A stretch of DNA of 64,000 bases from Azonexus sp. (GCA_017983755.1 JAGOAU010000006.1:1-64000); one strand, 5' to 3'. Positions 1 through 8,283 are shown, counted from the first letter of the stretch. Notes: generated by a model from the letters alone, not told the origin. Made by a program: numbers and translations.

Positions 1-933
1 TCGAGACCGCGCGCCCCCGGCGGCAGCGATGCCGGCACGGCCGCTGCACGTTCCGGATCGCCAGGCTCGGGTAGCCGGCGCAAATCCACCCTGGCCTGCA
101 GCAGGCGCCTGCCGCGAGTGTGCAAGGCGAGCGGCTTCCCAGCCCGTCTGGCCCCATGGTCCAGCAAGCTCTGCCAGTCATGACCAAAACACGCCGCAAA
201 CCTCAGACCAGGCACGGCGGCCACCTCGCAAAAAACCGGCAAACCGGCGGTTCCAGGCCAGCAGATGTCCGTCCCCGCTCCATAGCGCCAGTGCCTCGAA
301 GGGGGAACCAAGCACGGTGGCGCATGAATGAAGGCGCAACAGCACGGTGCCGTCCCGGCCGGTCTTAACCAGCAGATTTTCGATGCTGGCCACGCTCAGC
401 TCGATCAGCGGCGCGGCGTGGGTTTGTGCCACGGTGGCATCGCCGATGATGGCAAAAACGCCGTCCATGCCCCCGACCGGGGAAACGATCGGCGTGCCGA
501 TCCCGGCCAGCCCGCGATTGCGGATAAGGAAATGCTGGCTGCCGGCGACCGCCACCGGCGCCTTCTCGATCAGCGCCGTGCCGATGGCGTTGGTCGCCAT
601 TTCCGCCTCGGACCAGATGGCGCCCGGCATCAGGCGGACCTCGGCGGCGCGTTTTGCAAACGCCGCATCACCGGCGCAGTGCAGAACCATTCCCCGCCGG
701 TCGGCCAGAACGACCAGCGACGAAGAGTGCGCCAGATGGGTCTGGAGCCCTTCGATCACCGGCCGGGCGCAAGCCAGCAGCTGCGCATTCTCCGCCAGCC
801 CGGCGCGCAGCGCGCTCGCCGCCGGCCCCGCTTCAGGCAGGGCCTGCGCCGGTGCCAGACCGGATGCCCGGCAACGCTGCCATGACCGGCCAAGCGGGCT
901 ATTCGCGGAGATATTCGGGAACGGTGGAGACAT
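1..933 (-). pseudogene. AcoR-like sigma-54 activator, N-terminal part, frameshifted, runs off window
   Basis: The first 230 or so residues (from the ATG at 933) form the GAF-type sensor half of an AcoR-family enhancer-binding protein: an N-terminal GRSWQRCRASGL motif, then EMATNAIGTALIEKAPV and a PAS-like LLAWNRRFAGF. An in-frame TGA directly upstream of the ATG fixes the start. The frame then stops at 178-180. Removing one base from the A6 run at 230-235 opens a second frame without stops to position 1 (reading GHDWQSLLDHGARRAGKPL), which continues the sensor domain as in the intact paralogue at 8459. The gene is therefore interrupted by a +1 frameshift or a sequencing error; the AAA+ and Fis domains would lie outside the window. 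It is divergent from the aldehyde dehydrogenase at 1247, whose sigma-54 promoter it probably controlled. Confidence 0.75.
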
Positions 934-1137
934 TCATCCCGTTCAGCACATTCCATGCCGCGCCAAACATGCCCGCCACCCCTCCCATCTGCTGCCCGCA
1001 CTGCTCCATTTATGAACGCCTGCTTCATTCTTCACCAGTGCACAAAATGGCTCTGGAATTAGCCAATTGCCATACGTTAAATCTCAACACACTGATATAT
1101 ATGAATTTTTGTAAAAAACAAATCCAGATTCCGGCAT

Positions 1138-1153
1138 TGGCACGAGACCTGCG
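1138..1153 (+). promoter_or_regulatory. sigma-54 (-24/-12) promoter of the aldehyde dehydrogenase
   Basis: TGGCACGAGACCTGCG matches the RpoN consensus TGGCACG-N4-TTGC with exact 12-bp GG-to-GC spacing (GG at 1139-1140, GC at 1151-1152) and one mismatch. It lies about 95 bp upstream of the ATG at 1247. The rest of the 313-bp gap (934-1246) is AT-rich around 1065-1130, fitting an enhancer/IHF zone, but I see no convincing activator palindrome. Confidence 0.8.
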
Positions 1154-1246
1154 TTTATCGGATCACAAGTGCCAGCCGATGCCATCCGGATTGACCGGCC
1201 TTGAAGTCAGCTACCCGCAAATCCACCAGAAATTTCAGGAGACAAA

Positions 1247-2767
1247 ATGATCTATGCTGCCCCCGGTGCCGCAGGCGCCAAGATTGCCTACAAGGCCAAA
1301 TACGACAACTTCATCGGCGGCAAGTGGGTCGCTCCGGTCAAGGGTGAATATTTCAAGGTCGTCACCCCGATCAACGGCGAGGCCTACACCATGGCCGCCC
1401 GCTCCACCGCCGAGGACATCGAGCTGGCCATCGACGCCGCTCATGCCGCTTTCCCGACCTGGGGCAAGACCTCGCCGACCGAGCGCTCCAACATCCTGTT
1501 GAAGATCGCCGACCGGCTCGAAGCCAACCTCGAACTGCTCGCCTACGCCGAGACCGTCGATAACGGCAAGCCGATCCGCGAAACGCTGAATGCGGACATC
1601 CCGCTTTGCGTCGACCACTTCCGTTACTTCGCCGGCTGCCTGCGCGCCCAGGAAGGTGGCATTTCCGAGATCGACGAGAACACTGCGGCCTACCACTTCC
1701 ACGAGCCGCTCGGCGTCGTCGGCCAGATCATCCCGTGGAACTTCCCGATCCTGATGGCCGCCTGGAAGCTTGCGCCCGCCATCGGCGCCGGCAACTGCGT
1801 CGTCCTCAAGCCGGCCGAATCGACCCCGATCTCCATCCTGGTCCTGATGGAACTGATCGCCGACATCCTGCCGCCGGGCGTGCTGAACATCGTCAACGGT
1901 TTCGGTCGCGAAGCCGGCATGCCGCTCGCCACGAGCAAGCGCATCGCCAAGATCGCCTTCACCGGCTCGACCTCCACCGGCCGCGTCATCGCCCAGGCCG
2001 CTGCCAACAACCTGATCCCGGCGACGCTGGAACTCGGCGGCAAGTCGCCCAACATCTTCTTCGCCGACGTCATGGACAAGGATGACGGCTTCCTCGACAA
2101 GGCCATCGAAGGCATGGTGCTGTTCGCCTTCAACCAGGGCGAAGTGTGTACCTGCCCGAGCCGCGCCCTGATCCAGGAATCGATCTACGACAAGTTCATC
2201 GAGCGCGTGCTGGCTCGCGTCGCCGCCATCAAGCAGGGCAGCCCGCTCGACACCGACACCATGATGGGTGCCCAGTGCTCGCAGGAACAGATGACCAAGA
2301 TCCAGTCCTACCTGGAACTCGGCAAGCAGGAAGGCGCCGAGTGCCTGATCGGCGGCGCCCGCGCCCAGCTCGAAGGTGATCTGGCCGCCGGCTATTACAT
2401 CCAGCCGACCCTGTTCAAGGGCCACAACAAGATGCGCATCTTCCAGGAGGAAATCTTCGGGCCGGTGCTCGCCGTAACCACCTTCAAGGACGAAGCCGAA
2501 GCCCTGGCCATCGCCAACGACACCCTGTACGGCCTCGGCGCCGGCGTCTGGAGCCGCAACGGCAACGTCGCCTACCGCATGGGCCGCGCCATCCAGGCCG
2601 GCCGCGTATGGACCAACTGCTACCACGCCTATCCGGCGCACGCAGCCTTCGGCGGCTACAAGGAATCCGGTATCGGCCGCGAGACCCACAAGGTCATGCT
2701 CGACCACTACCAACAGACGAAGAACCTGCTGGTCAGCTACAGCGAAAGCAAGCTGGGCTTCTTCTAA
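1247..2767 (+). CDS. exaC: NAD-dependent acetaldehyde/aldehyde dehydrogenase (ExaC/AcoD/AldB type)
   Basis: This 506-residue aldehyde dehydrogenase oxidises acetaldehyde and similar aldehydes to the acid in the cytoplasm, the second step of ethanol or acetoin use. The length matches AcoD/ExaC. The catalytic Glu is in LELGGKSPN (about residue 262) and the nucleophilic Cys in [12 protein letters not shown] (about 301); IIPWNFPI and FTGSTSTG are the cofactor-binding motifs. The ATG has a good Shine-Dalgarno (AGGAG, 1238-1242) and follows a sigma-54 promoter. Two hairpins and then a DUF779 gene follow, the usual partner of this subfamily. The exact substrate is inferred from the family; the name aldB would fit equally. 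Confidence 0.93.
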   Translation: MIYAAPGAAGAKIAYKAKYDNFIGGKWVAPVKGEYFKVVTPINGEAYTMAARSTAEDIELAIDAAHAAFPTWGKTSPTERSNILLKIADRLEANLELLAYAETVDNGKPIRETLNADIPLCVDHFRYFAGCLRAQEGGISEIDENTAAYHFHEPLGVVGQIIPWNFPILMAAWKLAPAIGAGNCVVLKPAESTPISILVLMELIADILPPGVLNIVNGFGREAGMPLATSKRIAKIAFTGSTSTGRVIAQAAANNLIPATLELGGKSPNIFFADVMDKDDGFLDKAIEGMVLFAFNQGEVCTCPSRALIQESIYDKFIERVLARVAAIKQGSPLDTDTMMGAQCSQEQMTKIQSYLELGKQEGAECLIGGARAQLEGDLAAGYYIQPTLFKGHNKMRIFQEEIFGPVLAVTTFKDEAEALAIANDTLYGLGAGVWSRNGNVAYRMGRAIQAGRVWTNCYHAYPAHAAFGGYKESGIGRETHKVMLDHYQQTKNLLVSYSESKLGFF

Positions 2768-2799
2768 TTCCATGTTCAGGTCAAGCCTGAAATTGGAAT
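2767..2799 (+). other. hairpin just after the aldehyde dehydrogenase stop
   Basis: ATTCCA-TG-TTCAGG pairs with CCTGAA-AT-TGGAAT around a 5-nt loop, starting in the stop codon. It has no U-tract, so it is more likely a 3'-end stabilising structure than a terminator. Confidence 0.45.
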
Positions 2800-2843
2800 A
2801 AACCGGGCATCTCCTCCACTGGCCCGAATGCGGGCAAGTCTTC

Positions 2844-2870
2844 GGGGGCGGGCAACCGCCCCCATTTTTT
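2844..2870 (+). terminator. intrinsic terminator or attenuator between exaC and DUF779 gene
   Basis: An 8-bp perfect stem (GGGGGCGG / CCGCCCCC) with a GCAA tetraloop is followed by ATTTTTT. It lies 77 bp after the exaC stop and 26 bp before the DUF779 ATG, so downstream genes would be reached only by read-through or from their own promoter. Confidence 0.85.
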
Positions 2871-2895
2871 AAACACCCAATTTTAGGAGAAAAAC

Positions 2896-3267
2896 ATGGT
2901 CGACCGCGTCACTGCCACCCCGGCAACGCTGAAGCTGATCGCGCTCCTGAAACAGCAATACGGCCCGGCACTGATGTTCCACCAGTCCGGCGGCTGTTGC
3001 GACAACAGCGCCGCCAACTGCTACCTGCCCACCGATCTCACCATCGGCCCCTACGACGTCCACCTCGGCGACATCGGCGACGTGCCCTTCTACATCAGCG
3101 CCTCGCAATACGAATACTGGAAGCACACGCAACTGATCATCGACGTCATCGACGGATCGGGTGGCACCTTCTCGCTCGAAGGCAACACCGGCAAGGCCTT
3201 CCACACCCGTTCGCGGCTGTTCACCGACGCCGAATGGGCCGAACTGCAGGCGGCCGGCCTCGTTTAA
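2896..3267 (+). CDS. DUF779 domain protein
   Basis: A 123-residue protein with the DUF779 signature: FHQSGGCCDNSAANCYL near residues 38-54, then a GDIGDVPFYIS segment and a C-terminal FTDAEWAEL. The clustered Cys residues suggest metal or redox chemistry, but the family has no established reaction. Genes of this family sit beside AcoD/ExaC-type aldehyde dehydrogenases, as here. The start is supported by TTTTAGGAGAAAA just before the ATG. It is followed after 18 bp by a cytochrome c gene, probably in the same unit. Confidence 0.85.
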   Translation: MVDRVTATPATLKLIALLKQQYGPALMFHQSGGCCDNSAANCYLPTDLTIGPYDVHLGDIGDVPFYISASQYEYWKHTQLIIDVIDGSGGTFSLEGNTGKAFHTRSRLFTDAEWAELQAAGLV

Positions 3268-3285
3268 CCCAAGGAATTCATTCAC

Positions 3286-3624
3286 ATGAACCAGCAACTG
3301 CGCACCACCCTGCTGCTGCCCCTGCTCGCAGCCGCCACCTTCACCGCATCGGCACACGCCGCCGACGCCGACGGCGAAGCCATCGTCAAGAAAGCCCGCT
3401 GCGTCGCCTGCCACGCCGTCGACGCCAAGCGCGTCGGCCCGGCCTACAAGGAAGTCGCCGCCAAATACAAGGGCGACGCCAAGGCCCCGGCCATGCTCTT
3501 CGACAAGGTCCGCCACGGCGGTTCCGGCAACTGGGGCCAGGTGCCGATGATTCCCCACCCCGCCGACAAGATCAGCGACGACGACCTCAAGGCGGCCATC
3601 CACTGGATTCTGTCACTGAACTAA
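3286..3624 (+). CDS. class I c-type cytochrome (c551/c552-like), periplasmic
   Basis: 112 residues with a signal peptide (residues 1 to about 23, ending SAHA), one haem-binding CVACH motif near residue 39 and a candidate axial Met in QVPMIPHP near residue 87. Size and layout match small mono-haem electron carriers of the c551/c552/c8 group, which shuttle electrons in the periplasm between dehydrogenases or bc1 and terminal oxidases or reductases. It lies 18 bp after the DUF779 gene. A role in draining electrons from alcohol or aldehyde oxidation is inferred from context only. Confidence 0.88.
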   Translation: MNQQLRTTLLLPLLAAATFTASAHAADADGEAIVKKARCVACHAVDAKRVGPAYKEVAAKYKGDAKAPAMLFDKVRHGGSGNWGQVPMIPHPADKISDDDLKAAIHWILSLN

Positions 3625-3984
3625 GCAAACCGCCGCGCCCCGGTTTCGGACGCGGCAAAAGGAGAACAGCAAACTCCTCAACAGGAATGGCCACAGGCCA
3701 TCCAACGCGAACCCAAGGGGCGCCGCGCCGGACAAAACGCCTGCCGAGCGCCCCGCCCTACCCTTTGCATTTCCAGCTGAAATGTTGCGGTCGACGACCT
3801 GAAAGCACAAAAATCAGGCATACACTCAACTCAAGCTTATCGGGTAATACTCAGCACTTTCTGATGAATGATCTGTTCAGGTGCTATGAAATTTCTTCAA
3901 CGAGTTCAGGGGTCTCATGCGGCTCTTCGCGCGAGATCCCCTGCAACGAAGGGCTGGGCCTCACGGTGGGGAACCGTGAATTGC
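3625..3984. other. gene-free stretch between cytochrome c and TA locus
   Basis: 360 bp without a convincing gene. It holds one copy of the dispersed TTGCGGTCGAC repeat (3784-3800), a 6-bp stem GCCGCG/CGCGGC just after the cytochrome stop and an imperfect inverted repeat near 3910-3942. Short reading frames here look unlike the neighbouring genes. Confidence 0.5.
3784..3800 (+). repeat. dispersed TTGCGGTCGACC repeat, copy 1 (partial)
   Basis: TGTTGCGGTCGACGACC shares the TTGCGGTCGAC core with copies near 5400, 40550, 49740, 53210 and 59530 but lacks the following CCCCG and A-tract. Confidence 0.45.
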
Positions 3985-4272
3985 TCATGAATGGACGGGT
4001 GAAGCCGAGAGCTTTACGCCAAGAGCATGTAACAGCTTGAGCACCGTGTCGTAGCGTGGCTTGGCGCCAGGCGTAAGCGCCTTGTAGAGACTCTCGCGAC
4101 CAAGGCCGGCATCTCTTGCGAGTTGTGCCATGCCACGAGCACGCGCCACATCACGCACCGCGGTTAGAAATACATCGGGATTGGAATCTTCCAGCGCGGC
4201 GGTTATGTATTCCGCGATGGTTTCTTCATCGTCGAGGTAATCTGCAGCGTCGAAGGGGGCAAATTTGGCCAT
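3985..4272 (-). CDS. HigA-like antitoxin (addiction module antidote, HTH)
   Basis: 95 residues of the putative addiction-module antidote family: an N-terminal FDAADYLDDEETIAEYI segment, then a Cro/C1-like helix-turn-helix (MAQLARDAGLGRESLYKAL, residues 48-66) and a C-terminal TVLKLLHALGVKL. Such proteins bind and neutralise a RelE-fold toxin and repress their own operon. The ATG is 3 bp after the upstream toxin stop, with GGAG within the toxin end, so translation is probably coupled. The toxin-first order is that of HigBA systems. Confidence 0.85.
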   Translation of the reverse strand: MAKFAPFDAADYLDDEETIAEYITAALEDSNPDVFLTAVRDVARARGMAQLARDAGLGRESLYKALTPGAKPRYDTVLKLLHALGVKLSASPVHS

Positions 4273-4275
4273 GGT

Positions 4276-4575
4276 TTACTCCTTATCCAAAGCCCGCGCC
4301 ATCTCAATGGCGCGCTTGATGTCACGCTTCTGCGAGGACTTGTCGCCGCCCAACAGAAGCAGATAGATCACCTCGCCGCGACGGGTGAAATAGACTCGGT
4401 AGCCGGAGCCGAAATGAATGCGCATTTCGGAGACCCCTGCGCCAACAGGCTCGCAGTCACCAAAATTGCCGTACTCGGCAGACCGTATGCGGTGGACTAT
4501 GCGGGCACGACCAACTTTGTCTTTCAGTGCCGCGAGCCACGAGTCGAATTCGTCGGAGCGATGAAAGGTGTTCAT
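4276..4575 (-). CDS. RelE/HigB-like toxin (addiction module killer protein)
   Basis: A 99-residue RelE/ParE-superfamily toxin of the phage-Gp49-like killer type: TFHRSDEFDSWLAALKD at the N terminus, then ARIVHRIRSAEYGNFGD, MRIHFGSGYRVYFTRR and a C-terminal LLLGGDKSSQKRDIKRA. These toxins act as ribosome-dependent or free mRNA nucleases. I start at the ATG of MNTFHR; an in-frame ATG 12 codons upstream would give an atypical extension. The partner antitoxin follows immediately. The 180 bp upstream should hold the autoregulated promoter. Confidence 0.85.
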   Translation of the reverse strand: MNTFHRSDEFDSWLAALKDKVGRARIVHRIRSAEYGNFGDCEPVGAGVSEMRIHFGSGYRVYFTRRGEVIYLLLLGGDKSSQKRDIKRAIEMARALDKE

Positions 4576-4794
4576 GCAGCACAGCGTATCCGATCGGATA
4601 CCAACATGCAATCACGGTGACGTTGCCTGAGCGCCAACCGAACATTAGCTGGGGTCGAAGTACGTTTTCCCGCCCCTACCTTACAATCCCTATAACTATT
4701 TGCTCCACGGCAGCTCAATCGAACGGGGGGTGATTGGCGGTCCGACAGCCTTCCAGAACTGGCATCAGCGAAAGAGAAAACGAGTGGTATTGGC

Positions 4795-5304
4795 ATGAAT
4801 GACACGAGCAGCCTATCGCCCGCCCCAATGGCGGCGCCGGACCCGCTTGAGTTCGACGTAGTGATCGAGATCCCACGCGGCAGTTTTCTCAAACGCGGAT
4901 CCACCGGCCACATCGATTTCATTTCGCCGCTGCCCTGTCCGTTCAATTACGGTTCCGTGCCGCAGTTCCTGGGGCTCGATGACGATCTCCTGGATGCACT
5001 GGTGCTTGGGCCTCGGCTGCCGGTCGGCACGCGCATACGGGTCAAGGCGTGGGGCGCGGTGACGCTGACCGACCGCGGAATGCAGGACGACAAGCTGATC
5101 TGCAGCGACCACCCGCTCAGCCAGCCGGAACGCGAAAGCGTGCTGCGCTTTTTCCGCTTCTATGCGAAGTGCAAGGGGCTCCTGAATGTCTGGCGGCGCC
5201 GCCCCGGGCGCAATGCGTCCGAGGGGTGGTGCGAGGCCACTCAAGCGCTCGCTCGCGCCCGACCGCGCAACGATTCCTGGGAGGGATCACCCGTCGAGTT
5301 CTGA
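4795..5304 (+). CDS. inorganic pyrophosphatase family protein (divergent)
   Basis: 169 residues aligned by eye with family I pyrophosphatases (PPi to 2 Pi): VVIEIPRGS near residue 22, FNYGSVPQFLG near 50, then LDDDLLDALVLG, the counterpart of DGDPLDVLV, in which the three metal-binding Asp are kept but Gly and Pro are changed to Asp and Leu. DRGMQDDKLI keeps the Asp and Lys of the second metal site while the usual Glu after the first Asp is Arg. RFFRFYAK replaces FFxHYKxLE. It is probably folded as a pyrophosphatase, but activity is uncertain. It is likely a second, non-housekeeping copy. Confidence 0.75.
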   Translation: MNDTSSLSPAPMAAPDPLEFDVVIEIPRGSFLKRGSTGHIDFISPLPCPFNYGSVPQFLGLDDDLLDALVLGPRLPVGTRIRVKAWGAVTLTDRGMQDDKLICSDHPLSQPERESVLRFFRFYAKCKGLLNVWRRRPGRNASEGWCEATQALARARPRNDSWEGSPVEF

Positions 5305-5397
5305 CCCTGCGTTCGAGGCCTGGTCACAATGCGGTCCGAGTCTCACCTGGGCGAAGCGATAGGCAACTTTTCGGAACCGGATGGCCGGCATGGCGGT

Positions 5398-5438
5398 GGC
5401 GGTTTTTGCCGTTTTTTCGGGGTCGACCGCAACCGGGC
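5398..5438 (-). repeat. dispersed repeat, copy 2 (full length)
   Basis: Read on the minus strand it is GGTTGCGGTCGACCCCG, an A6 tract, then CGGCAAAAACCGCC. The same order of blocks is found at 53198-53233. It sits in the 179-bp gap between convergent ppa-like and cytochrome b561 genes. Confidence 0.6.
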
Positions 5439-5483
5439 CTATTACTTTGGTCAGAGCACCCTGCTCCATTGTGGAGCAGTTGT

Positions 5484-6017
5484 TCAGTTTTTGGACAACC
5501 GGCCGGGCAACATTCGCTGCAAGGTGCCGTCGCGCTTGAGGGTATGCTTGGCGGCCCCGGCCACGTGCAATGCGATCAATCCGGCGCCGCCCCAGACGAA
5601 TGCGAGGTGCAGCAGCTTGAAAACGCCGTTCAGCCCCGCGTCCGGCCAGCCAGCCTTGGGGATTTCGATGCCGAAGAACTTGATGGCGTAGGGGGCGAAG
5701 GACGATGCGAGATAGCCGGCCAGCGGCGCCATCAGCAGAAAGCCGTACAGCGCGTGGTGGGTGGCGGTGGCGAGCCTGGCTTCCCAGCCGCTCGCCAGCG
5801 GTGCCGGGGCGTGATGGCGGCGGCGCCAGGCGAGGCGGATGACGAACAGCAACAGCATCAGCAAGCCGAGCGACTTGTGCAGGCCGTAGGCGGCACTGCG
5901 TTCGGCGCCCTTGGGCAGATCGGTCATCGTCCAGCCCAGCCAGAGCAGCCACAGGACGATGACGGCCTGCGCCCAGTGCAGCGCGATCGCCGGCAATGCA
6001 TAGCGTTGGATATTCAT
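5484..6017 (-). CDS. cytochrome b561 family protein
   Basis: 177 residues with four predicted membrane helices (about 15-33, 45-63, 88-107 and 143-163) and the His pattern of di-haem b561 proteins: ALHWAQ, GLHKSLG, THHALYG and LIALHVAGAAKH. It accepts or delivers electrons at the inner membrane. The ATG overlaps the stop of the upstream beta-propeller gene (ATGA), so it closes the same operon. In this context it may pass electrons from PQQ-linked oxidation to the quinone pool, which is inference. Confidence 0.88.
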   Translation of the reverse strand: MNIQRYALPAIALHWAQAVIVLWLLWLGWTMTDLPKGAERSAAYGLHKSLGLLMLLLFVIRLAWRRRHHAPAPLASGWEARLATATHHALYGFLLMAPLAGYLASSFAPYAIKFFGIEIPKAGWPDAGLNGVFKLLHLAFVWGGAGLIALHVAGAAKHTLKRDGTLQRMLPGRLSKN

Positions 6018-6943
6018 CGGATGCTCACTCCCCAGGGCAGTTCGCCGACTTCGATATCGGCCAGCTTCTTGTAGCTGCCGGTGTCGATGACCGAAACACT
6101 GTTGGAGCGGCCGTTGGCGACGTAGAGCTTGCGCCCGTCCGGCGTCAAGGCCATGTTCCACGGCCGTTTGCCGACCTGGATAGCGGCGACGACCGCATTG
6201 CTCGCGGTATCGATGGCCATCACCGTGCCGTCGCGGCCGTTGGAAACGAAAACGCGGCGGCCATCGGGATGCGCCGCCACACCGTTCGGGTACTCGCCGG
6301 CGGTGATCTCGGCGATCACCCGCTGGCTGGCGACATCGATGGCGAACACCTTGCCGGCCAGTTCGCAGGCGACGTAGGCGTGGCTGCCATCGGCGAGAAA
6401 GGCGATGCCGCGGGGTCGTTTGCCGACGGTGACATGGCCGCTCTGCCGGCGCCTGGCGACGTCGATCACATCCACCTGCTCCGCTTCTTCGGCGCTGACA
6501 TAAAGCCAGCGGCCATCGGGGCTGAACACCGCATGCTCCGGGTTGCGCCCCTCGACCTTGATGCGCTCCAGCACCTTCCCGCTGCCCGCGTCGACCAGCA
6601 CGACACTGTTATCGTCCTCGACAGCCGCCGCCAGCAGTTTGCCATCCGACGACAAGGCAAGGCCTTCCGGTGAGTCGCCGAGACGGGTTGTGCGCAACAC
6701 CTTGCCGCTCCTGGAATCGACACTCAGCAGGCTGCCCTCCTTCGCATCGGTCAGATAGAGCATCGTCCCGTCGCTGGCCACGCCACGCGGGCGACGGCCG
6801 AGCGGCAGGTCGGCGCTGCGCTGATCGGTGGTGGTATCGATGACGCTGACCGTCGCCGATTTTTCGTTGGGAACATAGGCGAACGGCGCGGCCAGCACCG
6901 GGCAGGCGAGCAGTGCGATGACGAGCGGCAACCGTGTTTTCAT
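6014..6943 (-). CDS. PQQ-catabolism-associated YVTN beta-propeller protein
   Basis: 309 residues: a signal peptide (residues 1 to about 18, ending VLAAP), then seven repeats with YVxN/SxSVID signatures such as FAYVPNEKSATVSVIDT and LYVANGRSNSVSVIDTG. This is the 40-residue YVTN blade architecture of the periplasmic beta-propeller found beside quinoprotein ethanol dehydrogenases. No enzyme activity is established for the family. It is encoded 2 bp after the solute-binding protein and overlaps cytochrome b561 by 4 bp. Confidence 0.88.
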   Translation of the reverse strand: MKTRLPLVIALLACPVLAAPFAYVPNEKSATVSVIDTTTDQRSADLPLGRRPRGVASDGTMLYLTDAKEGSLLSVDSRSGKVLRTTRLGDSPEGLALSSDGKLLAAAVEDDNSVVLVDAGSGKVLERIKVEGRNPEHAVFSPDGRWLYVSAEEAEQVDVIDVARRRQSGHVTVGKRPRGIAFLADGSHAYVACELAGKVFAIDVASQRVIAEITAGEYPNGVAAHPDGRRVFVSNGRDGTVMAIDTASNAVVAAIQVGKRPWNMALTPDGRKLYVANGRSNSVSVIDTGSYKKLADIEVGELPWGVSIR

Positions 6944-6945
6944 GC

Positions 6946-7788
6946 TCAGGCGGCCTGGTAGGTGATGCCGTTGCGCCGGAAGATGTCGGCCACCACGCCT
7001 TCGCGCTTGAGGTCGGCGAGCGCCACGGCGACGGCATCGGCGAGCGCGACCTCCTCGACCTTGACCGCCATGCCCAACGGCCAGCCACCGACTTTCAGTT
7101 CGGCAAGCGCGGCGGGTTCGACCGGCAGCTTCGACTGCCCGGCCAGCGCGGCCTCAAGTTCGGCGCGCGGCGCCAGGACGGCGGCCACTTCGCCACGCTC
7201 AAGCGCCTTCGCCGCTTCGCCGACATTCCTGAAATGCACGACGTTTTCGCGCAGGCGGCCGTTGAGCACGCCGAGCAGGAAGGAGTCGGCCAGGGTCGCC
7301 GTTTCGACACCGATCTTTTCGCGGGTAAAAATTTCCAGCGCCACCGCAGCCGAGCCGGAAAGCGGCTGAATGCGCACCGGATCGCGTGCCACGCCCAGCG
7401 CCTCGCGATGGTAGGCGCCGAAGATGCGGACCTTGTCGTTGGCCCGCGCCAGATGCGCGTCCACCGGCACGTGCATCATCAGGTCAGCCGGCTGGGTGCC
7501 GAGGTAGTGACCCTTCCAGACCATGTTGCGCAGGTCGTCGTTCATGTCCTCGTCGGCGTTGAACCCGACGATTTCCGGCGACAGCCCGAGCTTGCCGGCA
7601 ATGGCGCGCGCCAGTTCGACATCGATGCCCTTGCCGGCCTTGGAATACGGCACGAAATCGTTGTAGACCGCAACCCGCAGGCGGCCGCGCTGACGGATCG
7701 CCTCGAGATCGCCGGCCAAGGCCGGCAGGGCCGCTGCCAGGGGCAGGCTGGCCAGCGCTTTCAGCCACAGACGGCGATCAGTCTTCAT
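6946..7788 (-). CDS. quinoprotein-dehydrogenase-associated periplasmic solute-binding protein
   Basis: 280 residues with a signal peptide (RRLWLKALASLPLAAALPALAG) and a family 3 extracellular solute-binding fold starting LEAIRQRGRLRVAVYNDF, with PYSKAGKGIDVELARAIAGKL and a C-terminal VADIFRRNGI. This is the type found in PQQ alcohol and methanol dehydrogenase clusters (MxaJ-like) where no ABC permease is present. Its role there is thought to be maturation or assembly of the dehydrogenase rather than uptake; that is not proven. It overlaps the end of the cytochrome c-550 gene by 11 bp. Confidence 0.87.
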   Translation of the reverse strand: MKTDRRLWLKALASLPLAAALPALAGDLEAIRQRGRLRVAVYNDFVPYSKAGKGIDVELARAIAGKLGLSPEIVGFNADEDMNDDLRNMVWKGHYLGTQPADLMMHVPVDAHLARANDKVRIFGAYHREALGVARDPVRIQPLSGSAAVALEIFTREKIGVETATLADSFLLGVLNGRLRENVVHFRNVGEAAKALERGEVAAVLAPRAELEAALAGQSKLPVEPAALAELKVGGWPLGMAVKVEEVALADAVAVALADLKREGVVADIFRRNGITYQAA

Positions 7789-8218
7789 GAACTGTCTCCA
7801 CCCAGGTGCGAATCGCCCACATCGCTTCCTGGCTCAGCGTGCCCTCGAAGGGCGGCATGTAAACCCGGCCGTCGCGCACGGCGCCCTTGCGGATGCGCTG
7901 CATGAAGACCTCGTCGCCCTCGTCGCCCAGCGGCAGGTAGCGCAGGTCCGGGGCGATGCCGCCGGAGATGGCGCCGAGGCCATGGCAGCGCGCGCAGTTC
8001 TGGTTGAAGGCGGAGTCGCCGATGCGGATGGCGGTCTTGTCCTTGCGATAGGGGTTGCTGGCCTGCCAGTCGGCACCGAGATTCTTCAAGCCCTTGGTAT
8101 CCACGGCCTGGGGCACCACGTCGCCGTGAGCCAGCGCCTGCGTCGCTGCCGTGCCGATACAGAGGACAGCCAGCAGATGGCTGAGGCTGCGCAGGGAACG
8201 ATTTACCGAATTTTTCAC
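7778..8218 (-). CDS. pedF: cytochrome c-550, PedF type
   Basis: 146 residues with a signal peptide (ending TQALAHG), a haem site CARCHGLG near residue 81 and an axial Met in VYMPPFEG near residue 122. It resembles the periplasmic cytochrome c-550 that takes electrons from quinoprotein ethanol dehydrogenase. I choose the GTG at 8218: AAGGAG lies 5 bp upstream, and the ATG two bases earlier is followed at once by TGA. It heads the operon pedF, solute-binding protein, beta-propeller, b561, driven by a sigma-54 promoter at 8268-8283. Confidence 0.87.
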   Translation of the reverse strand: MKNSVNRSLRSLSHLLAVLCIGTAATQALAHGDVVPQAVDTKGLKNLGADWQASNPYRKDKTAIRIGDSAFNQNCARCHGLGAISGGIAPDLRYLPLGDEGDEVFMQRIRKGAVRDGRVYMPPFEGTLSQEAMWAIRTWVETVHED

Positions 8219-8267
8219 ATTGTCTCCTTGAGTTATCACTGCGATGCGCAGTTGCCGGGCTCCTTTC

Positions 8268-8283
8268 AGCAAAGCCTGTGCCA
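8268..8283 (-). promoter_or_regulatory. sigma-54 promoter of the pedF operon
   Basis: On the minus strand TGGCACAGGCTTTGCT, which fits TGGCACR-N4-TTGCW at every defined position with correct spacing. It lies about 50 bp from the GTG of the cytochrome gene. A second, weaker half-match (TGGCACAGGATTTGTG) lies about 30 bp further upstream. Confidence 0.85.

Noticed and set aside
1235-2773. Long minus-strand open frame over exaC
   Set aside because: Antisense shadow caused by GC3 bias; its product is low-complexity and the plus strand encodes a clear aldehyde dehydrogenase.
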